NCBI GenBank assembly: GCA_902795555.1
Contig: CADBLV010000344.1
Coordinates: forward strand, 1 to 5,998
Direction of reading: 5' to 3'
DNA length: 5,998 nucleotides
Source of the DNA: an uncultured Eubacteriales bacterium
GTDB lineage: Bacteria > Bacillota_A > Clostridia > Christensenellales > Aristaeellaceae
The stretch's first letter is position 1; every line of letters starts with the position of its first letter. Of the stretch, positions 1-5,155 are shown in pieces. The notes below the pieces were generated by a model. It made no database searches and had not been told where the DNA came from. It worked only from the letters and a program-made list of their open reading frames with translations. A program made the translations under genes and the position numbers.

Positions 1-1217
1 AGATTCAGATCCAGCAGCGCCTTCCCCTCGTTCAGGCAATAAGCCACCAGCTCTCCGACGACCCGATGGGCGTCCCGGAAAGCCACACCTTTGCGAACCA
101 GATAGTCCGCGCAGTCCGTCGCGTTGGTGAAACCGCCGGAGGCGCCCTTTTCCATCACATCTTTCCGGAATGTAACGGTTCGGAGCATGGCGGTGAATAC
201 CGTCAGTCCCTTCACCAGCGTATCCCGGGCGTCGAAGAATGCTTCCTTGTCCTCCTGCATGTCCTTGTTATAGGCCAGCGGAAGTCCCTTCATCACGGTC
301 AGCAGACCCATCAGATGACCGTAAACCCTGCCGGTCTTTCCCCGAATCAGCTCAGCCACATCCGGGTTCTTCTTCTGGGGCATGATGCTGGATCCGGTAG
401 AAAATCCGTCGTCCATCTCCACAAATCGGAACTCATTCGTGTTCCAGAGGATCAGCTCCTCACAGAAGCGGCTCAGATGCATCATGCAGATGGCAGCGGC
501 GGAGAGATAGTCCAGCAGAAAATCCCGATCCGCCACGCCGTCCAGGCTGTTTTCGGAAATCCCGCCGAAATCCAGCAGTTCCGCCACCCGTTCCCGATTC
601 AGCGGATAGGTCGTTCCCGCCAGGGCGCCGGAACCCAGCACCATCACATCCGCCGCCCGGAAGGCCGCCCGGAAGCGGTTCCGATCGCGCAGGAACATCT
701 GAGCATAGGCCATCATGTGGTGCGCCAGGGTGATAGGCTGTGCTTTCTGGAGATGGGTATAACCCGGCATAATCGTATGCAGGTTGTCCTGGGCAATATC
801 CAGAATTGCCCGCAGAAGGTCCTCCAGCATGGTCTCTGTCTCCCGGCAGGCCACCTTGGCGTACATCCGGGTGTCCAGGGCCACCTGGTCGTTTCGGCTG
901 CGCCCGGTATGCAGCCGCTTCCCCGCCTCACCGATCCGTTCCGTCAGCAGGGTTTCCACGTTCATATGAATATCTTCCGCGTCTACCATCCATTGAATCT
1001 TCCCAGCCCGGGCATCCTCCAGGATGCCCTGCAACCCCGCGACGATTTTTTCCGCGTCCTCAGGCGGAATAATCCCTTGTTCGCCCAGCATGGTGGCATG
1101 CGCGATAGAACCGGTGATATCCTGTTCGTACAGTCGCTGATCAAAAGAAATGCTTGAATGGAAATCGTCCACCAGGCCGTCCGTCGCCTTGCCGAATCGG
1201 CCGCCCCAAAGTTTCAT
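1..1217 (-). CDS. argH: Argininosuccinate lyase, C-terminus cut by window edge
   Basis: Catalyses the last step of arginine synthesis, splitting argininosuccinate into arginine and fumarate; cytoplasmic, and a homotetramer in the family. The frame opens with ATG at 1217-1215 and stays open to base 3, giving 405 residues. The family usually has about 455-475, so roughly the last 50-70 lie off the left edge. The start reads [10 protein letters not shown], the standard ArgH N-terminus. Family landmarks are HTGRSRND (H103 to D110), GYTHLQ with the catalytic-region His at 155, and the fumarase/lyase signature [10 protein letters not shown] (275-284) with the catalytic serine pair S276/S277 and K282/N284. 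All are intact, so the enzyme looks functional. It begins 48 bases after the uronate reductase stop and is preceded by GGGAGGT (complement of 1231-1237), a Shine-Dalgarno with a long 13-base spacer. It is probably cotranscribed with the gene upstream. The usual argG partner is not visible. Confidence 0.97.
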   Translation of the reverse strand, partial: MKLWGGRFGKATDGLVDDFHSSISFDQRLYEQDITGSIAHATMLGEQGIIPPEDAEKIVAGLQGILEDARAGKIQWMVDAEDIHMNVETLLTERIGEAGKRLHTGRSRNDQVALDTRMYAKVACRETETMLEDLLRAILDIAQDNLHTIMPGYTHLQKAQPITLAHHMMAYAQMFLRDRNRFRAAFRAADVMVLGSGALAGTTYPLNRERVAELLDFGGISENSLDGVADRDFLLDYLSAAAICMMHLSRFCEELILWNTNEFRFVEMDDGFSTGSSIMPQKKNPDVAELIRGKTGRVYGHLMGLLTVMKGLPLAYNKDMQEDKEAFFDARDTLVKGLTVFTAMLRTVTFRKDVMEKGASGGFTNATDCADYLVRKGVAFRDAHRVVGELVAYCLNEGKALLDLN

Positions 1218-1265
1218 GATCCTGTCCCCAACCTCCCGTTTACCGATGTACCGGAAAAGCGTTTA

Positions 1266-2873
1266 TCACGCGTTTTCCACTTTCTTCAGTGACTTTCTCA
1301 CGCCGCCGGGAAGCAGCATGCCCCGGAAGGCCGTTTCGATTTTTTCCGCCAGCGGGGTCTTTGTCAGATCCGTCGCAAAGACCACCGGATTGGCCAGAAT
1401 CGGGCTCAAAACGCCCGCGGCGCTGTCCGGGTCACCGAAGCGAACGGCGCTGAGGGCTGCCTGCAGATCCTCCCGCATCGGATCCGGAGACACCTCCATG
1501 GGATTTCCCTTGTCATCCAGAGCCAGCAGGTATCGCAGCCAGGCGGCGATGGCCAGCGGGATGCCCTCCAGCTGATCCGCCGTGCCGTCCGCGATACGGC
1601 TCTTGATGGTTTCACCGAAGCGAATCGGCACCTTCTGGCTCGTGTCACAGGCAATCCGCTGAGGCGTGTCCGGCATGAAGGGATTCGGCAGCCGCTTCTC
1701 AAGCACCTCCCGCAGGAACGCTTCCGGGCTGAGAATACCCGGATCCGTGACCACGGGCAGCCCCTCCGTATATCCGATCCGCTCCACCAGCGCCTTCAGA
1801 TCCGGATCCTTCATTTCGTCCGCGATCAGGGTATAACCCAGCAGGCAGCCATACACGGCCAGCGCGGTATGCAGGGGATTCAGGCAGGTCGTAACTTTCA
1901 TGCGCTCCGTTTTGTTCACCGTCTCCCGGTCCGTCATGTAAACACCGGCCTTCTCCAGAGGCGGACGGCCGTTGGGGAAGCGATCCTCCACAACCAGATA
2001 TTGCGGAATCTCCGCGTTGACAAAGGGGGCAATATAGGTATGCCGGGAGGTTTGCACAGGTGCCATTTCCTCCACGCCATCCTTCGTCAGAGCCCGTGTC
2101 ACCACGTCCGCGGGCCTGGGAGTAATCTTGTCGATCATGGACCAGGGGAAGGAAACCTGTGTTTCGTCGGACAGCCAGGAGAGGAATCCTTCTTCCGCAA
2201 ACCCTGCCTTCGTCCAGCCCCCCGCAATCTCCAGCACGGAAGCACGGAGCTTTTCGCCGTTATGGCTGCAGTTGTCCATACTGACCAGCGCCACGGGCAT
2301 CTTCCCCGCCTGATAGCGCCGCAGCATCAGCGCCGTCACAACGCTCATAGCATGGCGTGCATGGTCCGGACCTTCCGCCAGATCCTGCTGCACCACCGGA
2401 AGCAGGTTTCCCCGGAGATCCCGCAGGGCGTATCCCTTCTCTGTGATGGTGAAGGACACCATCTGCAGAGAAGGTGCGGCAAACACAGTCTGCAGCCGAT
2501 CCCAGTCCTCCCGCGCTTCCGGAGTCGCCTTCAGTCCATCCGCCAGGGAGGCGATGATCTCCCGATCCGTGGATCCGTCCGGCTTCAGGGAAACCATCAG
2601 GGTCAGGGAGTCGTAAGGCTTGTAGATTCTGTCGATGATTTCAAAATCAAAGGTTTCCGCGGCGACGATACCCCGGTCGGACAGCCCCTGATTCAGCAGC
2701 CGCTGCTGCAGACCCGCGATGAACCCGCGGAAGATGTTTCCCGCGCCGAAATGCACCCAGATCGGCTCCGCCAGCGTCCTGGCGACCATGGCTGCCCGGT
2801 CATAATGCGGAAGCGCCGCGCCGATGCTTTCCCATGATTTGACATCCGTCAGTCCCTGATTGGTCAGTTTCAT
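1266..2873 (-). CDS. uxuB: Mannitol dehydrogenase-family oxidoreductase, probable D-fructuronate reductase
   Basis: A 535-residue polyol/uronate dehydrogenase of the long-chain mannitol dehydrogenase family. The likely reaction is NAD(H)-dependent interconversion of D-fructuronate and D-mannonate, in hexuronate breakdown toward 2-keto-3-deoxygluconate. The Rossmann nucleotide loop is HFGAGNIFRGF (41-51). MDNCSHNG (199-206) matches the family's central DN...NG motif. WSMIDKITPRP (244-254) matches the family signature, usually S-M-V-D-R-I-x-P, with Lys for Arg. The C-terminal substrate domain holds the catalytic cluster KVTTCLNPLH, with K326, N332 and H335. The protein is about 50 residues longer than E. 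coli UxuB (486). ATG at 2873 is supported by AAGGAGGC eight bases upstream. It lies 145 bases after the transporter stop and 48 before argH. Mannitol, altronate or another polyol substrate cannot be excluded, because no uxuA, uxaC or kdg gene is in view. The family is near certain; the uxuB assignment is likely. Confidence 0.85.
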   Translation of the reverse strand: MKLTNQGLTDVKSWESIGAALPHYDRAAMVARTLAEPIWVHFGAGNIFRGFIAGLQQRLLNQGLSDRGIVAAETFDFEIIDRIYKPYDSLTLMVSLKPDGSTDREIIASLADGLKATPEAREDWDRLQTVFAAPSLQMVSFTITEKGYALRDLRGNLLPVVQQDLAEGPDHARHAMSVVTALMLRRYQAGKMPVALVSMDNCSHNGEKLRASVLEIAGGWTKAGFAEEGFLSWLSDETQVSFPWSMIDKITPRPADVVTRALTKDGVEEMAPVQTSRHTYIAPFVNAEIPQYLVVEDRFPNGRPPLEKAGVYMTDRETVNKTERMKVTTCLNPLHTALAVYGCLLGYTLIADEMKDPDLKALVERIGYTEGLPVVTDPGILSPEAFLREVLEKRLPNPFMPDTPQRIACDTSQKVPIRFGETIKSRIADGTADQLEGIPLAIAAWLRYLLALDDKGNPMEVSPDPMREDLQAALSAVRFGDPDSAAGVLSPILANPVVFATDLTKTPLAEKIETAFRGMLLPGGVRKSLKKVENA

Positions 2874-2881
2874 CCTTTTCA

Positions 2882-2889
2882 GCCTCCTT
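2882..2889 (-). promoter_or_regulatory. Ribosome binding site of the uronate reductase
   Basis: The complement reads AAGGAGGC, a near-perfect Shine-Dalgarno eight bases before the ATG at 2873. It fixes that start. Confidence 0.85.
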
Positions 2890-2905
2890 GGTCTGTTTTC
2901 AGTTT

Positions 2906-2950
2906 CCGGATATTCCGGGCTGTCCCGGATTCCGGGTTTTCCCGGATTCC
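2906..2950. repeat. Cluster of CCGG-centred dyads before the uronate reductase
   Basis: Five CCGG cores begin at 2906, 2915, 2925, 2932 and 2942. They form three overlapping inverted repeats: CCGGA-TAT-TCCGG (2906-2918), CCCGGA-T-TCCGGG (2924-2936) and TCCGGG-TTTT-CCCGGA (2931-2946). The 10-mer CCCGGATTCC also occurs as a direct repeat at 2924-2933 and 2941-2950. The last dyad could fold as a six-pair hairpin with a four-base loop in the minus-strand transcript, but no T-run follows, so a standard intrinsic terminator is not supported. Possible roles are an operator array for the downstream gene, or an RNA processing or leader structure between the transporter and the enzyme. The repeats are seen directly; a function is inference. 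Confidence 0.55.
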
Positions 2951-3018
2951 TGTTCTGTTTTTCCCGAGGCTCCTGCCGATCTTCCTGTCCTTACGATCCC
3001 CCGCTGTTCTTCCGTTCT

Positions 3019-4323
3019 CTATTCATGCTCCGCCTGGCGGAAATGCTTCCTGCCCACCGTCAGGAACAGGAATCCACAGATAAACAGCAGAATGATGCTC
3101 AGAATTCCGAAGCAGGCTTTCCCGGTGATCCCGTAAAACAGCTCATACAGCGCAGGCCCGATCACGCAGGCAAACTTGCCGAAAATATCCATGAATCCAT
3201 AGTATTCGCCGCTGCGCTCCGGGGGAATCAGCTTGCCGTAATAAGAGCGGCTGAGGGCCTGAATGCCGCCCTGCACTGTGCCCACCAGGGTGGCCAGCAC
3301 CCAGAACAGCACCTGGCTGATGCTAACCGCCTTTTCCATGGTCATACCCAGGCCGTCGTGGAAGTCCACGATATACCCCATGGCAAAGCCCAGGATCGTA
3401 ATCCCCGCATACATGAGCACCGAAAAGGTGATCAGCTTCAGAGCGCCGGTTTTCTCCGCCCGCTTCCCGAAAAAGATGCTGCAGGGCACCGCCACAATCT
3501 GGGTCACCAGCAGGGCGAGAATCATGCCGATCTGGCCCAGCCCAAGGGTATTGCCGTATTTGGTGGCCATGGAAATGATGGTGTCCACCCCGTCGATATA
3601 GAAGAAATAGGCCAGCAGGAAGAACAGAATCGCCCGGTTCTTCAGAATGCTCCGGAAGGTTTTGATCGTGTTTTTCCAGGCTGCCTTTCCCAGTTGGGAG
3701 GGTGGAATGTCCACATAGGAGATCTGCCGTACGTTTTTGATGAACGGAATCGAGAATACCAGCCACCAGACCGGCACGATCAACACGGCGATACGCATGC
3801 TCAATTCGCTCATGTTCATCAGGAACATGATCAGGATTGACAATACAAAAGGAATCGTGGATCCGCCGATGTATCCCATGGCGAAGCCCCAGCTGCTGAC
3901 CTTGTCCATCCGTTCGGGCGTGGTCACATCCGTCAGGAAACTATCGTAGAACATGCAGGAACCGCTGAATCCGATCCGGCTGATCACGAATCCCAGCAGC
4001 ATCATCTGCCAGCTGCCGACCAGGCCCATCACCGCCGTAAACACCACGCCGGTGATCATAAAGCCCATCCAGAGCTTTTTCTTCATCCCCTTGAAATCGG
4101 CGATCGCGCCGAGATAGGGAGACAGGGCTGCAACCAGCAGATTCGCAAGCGACACGGCGTATCCGTACAGATGATCACCCAGAGAGCCGCTCCCGGCCAC
4201 CTGGGAATACAGGATTGGGAAAATGGCGGCCATGATGTTGGTCGCATAAACCGAGTTGGCCCAGTCATAAAAGATCCAAGACCATTCTGTCCGTGAGAAA
4301 CGCTTTTCCTTCCCTCTAGCCAA
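3019..4323 (-). CDS. UMF1-family MFS transporter (Atg22-like)
   Basis: A 434-residue polytopic inner-membrane protein of the major facilitator superfamily, UMF1/Atg22-like branch. The branch hallmarks are present: YDWANS (19-24) in the first membrane segment, LGAIADFKGMKKK (71-83) as the loop 2-3 motif, FYDSFLTDVT (125-134), and GGIQALSRS (352-360) followed by SGEYYGF (371-377) and GKFACVIGP (382-390). Hydrophobic stretches are spaced as expected for about 12 helices, with a central cytoplasmic loop around 200-230. The substrate is unknown; UMF1 members are poorly characterised and this sequence does not reveal it. The start is TTG at 4323-4321. The next in-frame ATG is codon 31, after the YDWANS motif, and the frame is closed by TGA at 4354-4356, so TTG is the only sensible start. 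The gene leads a co-directional series with the uronate reductase and argH, which suggests, but does not show, a sugar-acid-related role. It is read from its own promoter in the divergent region. Confidence 0.92.
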   Translation of the reverse strand: MARGKEKRFSRTEWSWIFYDWANSVYATNIMAAIFPILYSQVAGSGSLGDHLYGYAVSLANLLVAALSPYLGAIADFKGMKKKLWMGFMITGVVFTAVMGLVGSWQMMLLGFVISRIGFSGSCMFYDSFLTDVTTPERMDKVSSWGFAMGYIGGSTIPFVLSILIMFLMNMSELSMRIAVLIVPVWWLVFSIPFIKNVRQISYVDIPPSQLGKAAWKNTIKTFRSILKNRAILFFLLAYFFYIDGVDTIISMATKYGNTLGLGQIGMILALLVTQIVAVPCSIFFGKRAEKTGALKLITFSVLMYAGITILGFAMGYIVDFHDGLGMTMEKAVSISQVLFWVLATLVGTVQGGIQALSRSYYGKLIPPERSGEYYGFMDIFGKFACVIGPALYELFYGITGKACFGILSIILLFICGFLFLTVGRKHFRQAEHE

Positions 4324-4333
4324 AGCGAACCCA

Positions 4334-4339
4334 TCCCTT
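4334..4339 (-). promoter_or_regulatory. Ribosome binding site of the MFS transporter
   Basis: The complement reads AAGGGA, a moderate Shine-Dalgarno ten bases before the TTG at 4323. It supports the TTG start. The nearby ATG at 4334-4332 overlaps this site and is out of frame with the transporter. Confidence 0.55.
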
Positions 4340-4355
4340 CGTTCTTCTTTTCTTC

Positions 4356-4384
4356 ATTATTTCACGCGCTGACAAATTTGTCAA
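4356..4384 (-). promoter_or_regulatory. SigA-type promoter of the transporter gene or operon
   Basis: On the minus strand a consensus -35 TTGACA (4384-4379) is followed by a 17-base spacer and -10 AATAAT (4361-4356). TGA sits just before the -10, giving an extended -10 (TGn). Transcription should start near 4349, leaving a leader of about 26 bases before the TTG codon. The match is strong by eye. Confidence 0.75.
4370..4383. promoter_or_regulatory. 14-base palindrome, candidate shared operator
   Basis: TGACAAATTTGTCA is a perfect inverted repeat with no central gap. It covers most of the -35 box and part of the spacer of the leftward promoter, and ends one base short of the -35 box of the rightward promoter. 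A dimeric repressor bound here could block both promoters. Which regulator family binds is unknown, and no regulator gene lies in the window. Confidence 0.55.
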
Positions 4385-4413
4385 TTGAAAACGAGGCCAT
4401 CTTATGGCATAAT
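4385..4413 (+). promoter_or_regulatory. SigA-type promoter of the cyclase gene
   Basis: The -35 TTGAAA (4385-4390), a 17-base spacer and the -10 CATAAT (4408-4413) are preceded by TGG (4405-4407), which gives an extended -10. The -10 lies inside a small dyad GCATA-A-TATGC (4407-4417). A start near 4420 would leave a leader of just under 30 bases. The -35 box abuts that of the opposite promoter at 4384/4385. Confidence 0.72.
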
Positions 4414-4433
4414 ATGCTTCAGCCACAGAAAAA

Positions 4434-4440
4434 AAGGAGG
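4434..4440 (+). promoter_or_regulatory. Ribosome binding site of the cyclase
   Basis: AAGGAGG lies eight bases before GTG at 4449. This perfect Shine-Dalgarno decides the non-ATG start. The ATG at 4453 is out of frame. Confidence 0.88.
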
Positions 4441-4448
4441 CCCCTGCC

Positions 4449-5132
4449 GTGGATGAAAAGGAAAAAACGATCCGAAACATCTTCGGTCCCTATCTGACGG
4501 ACGAAGTGCTGGAGCATATGGCGCAAAACAAAGGCCGCCTGACCATCGGCGGTGAGCGGCGACGAGTGACCATGCTGTTTTCCGACCTGCGGAATTCCAC
4601 CGCCCTGTCGGAGGAGATGACCAGCCAGGATTTCATCCGGATGCTCAACCACTATCTGGAAGAGATGATCGAGCTGATCAACGCCTGGCAGGGAAATATC
4701 CTGGATTTCGTCGGCGATGCCATCGTTGTGGTTTTCGGCGCTCCCAGGCCCAACGAAGCCGCCTCGTTCAACGCGGTGGCCTGCGCAGTGTCCATGCAGC
4801 TCCGAATGGCGGCGATCAATCAGTGGAACCGGGCACAGGGCTATCCCGACATCGCTCATGGGATCGGAATCCACGCCGGGGAAGCCATTCTGGGGAATAT
4901 CGGGTCGGCCACGCGCACCAAATACGACATGATCGGTCGGAATGTCAATTTAACCTCCCGTATCGAAGGACAGGCCCTGGGCGGGCAGATCCTGATCACT
5001 CCGGAGGTTCTGCAGGAAGCCGGAGAAGATGTTCATATCAATCCGGAAGGAGATCAGCGAGTTTTCCTGAAAGGCATCCAGGGCGAGGTGCTGCTGCACG
5101 AGGTCACAGGCTTCGGACATCGGATGCTGTAA
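4449..5132 (+). CDS. Stand-alone class III adenylate/guanylate cyclase
   Basis: A 227-residue cytoplasmic protein that is essentially one class III nucleotide cyclase domain; it should make cAMP (or cGMP) from the triphosphate as a homodimer. Residues 10-35 (FGPYLTDEVLEHM onward) match the linker that joins sensor domains to the cyclase domain in larger members, but no sensor or membrane segment precedes it. Catalytic residues visible: metal-binding D46 (LFSDLRNST) and D90 (FVGDAIVVVFG), and the transition-state pair N167/R171 (NVNLTSRIE). By motif alignment the substrate-selecting positions are D86, where adenylate cyclases usually have Lys and guanylate cyclases Glu, and D160 (KYDMIG), where adenylate cyclases have Asp or Thr. 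ATP versus GTP preference is therefore uncertain. GTG start at 4449 with a perfect Shine-Dalgarno; an in-frame stop at 4410-4412 rules out a longer N-terminus. Divergent from the transporter and tail to tail with the EAL gene, ten bases apart. Confidence 0.9.
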   Translation: MDEKEKTIRNIFGPYLTDEVLEHMAQNKGRLTIGGERRRVTMLFSDLRNSTALSEEMTSQDFIRMLNHYLEEMIELINAWQGNILDFVGDAIVVVFGAPRPNEAASFNAVACAVSMQLRMAAINQWNRAQGYPDIAHGIGIHAGEAILGNIGSATRTKYDMIGRNVNLTSRIEGQALGGQILITPEVLQEAGEDVHINPEGDQRVFLKGIQGEVLLHEVTGFGHRML

Positions 5133-5155
5133 GGCGGACTGTTTACAGTCTGGCC
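5133..5155. terminator. Hairpin at the convergent gene junction, possible bidirectional terminator
   Basis: GACTG-TTTA-CAGTC (5137-5150) is a perfect five-pair stem with a four-base loop. It extends outward through G5136/T5151 (wobble), C5135/G5152 and, past a bulged G5153, G5134/C5154 and G5133/C5155. It fills the ten-base gap between the cyclase and EAL stops and enters the EAL 3' end; the EAL stop codon (5143-5145) lies in the loop. No T-run follows on either strand, so termination is uncertain. Confidence 0.4.

Noticed and set aside
66..1157. Long plus-strand open frame (363 codons)
   Set aside because: It lies antisense to argH, which has clear catalytic motifs. Its translation is His/Arg/Gln-rich and family-less, typical of a mirror frame in GC-rich DNA.
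1869..2837. Long plus-strand open frame (322 codons)
   Set aside because: It is fully antisense to the uronate reductase, has low-complexity His/Gln/Arg composition, no recognisable motif and no good Shine-Dalgarno.
2931..2946. Intrinsic terminator after the transporter
   Set aside because: The hairpin TCCGGG-TTTT-CCCGGA is real, but no T-tract follows it in the minus-strand direction, so it is listed only as part of a repeat cluster.
2860..3840. Plus-strand open frame (326 codons) with a hydrophobic-looking N-terminus
   Set aside because: It covers the gap and then runs antisense to the MFS transporter. The apparent signal-like start comes from the CCGG/TTCC repeats. The rest is polar mirror-frame sequence.
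4083..4334. ATG-initiated minus-strand frame of 83 codons at the transporter start
   Set aside because: It begins with an ATG just upstream of the TTG, but its frame lacks transporter motifs, while the TTG frame gives YDWANS within 24 residues.
4324..4448. Riboswitch or small RNA in the divergent region
   Set aside because: Both predicted leaders are under about 30 bases, too short for a riboswitch, and the region is explained by two promoters and their Shine-Dalgarno sites.
4419..4874. Minus-strand open frame (151 codons) over the cyclase
   Set aside because: Antisense to the conserved catalytic region of the cyclase, where the motifs D46 and D90 prove the plus frame.
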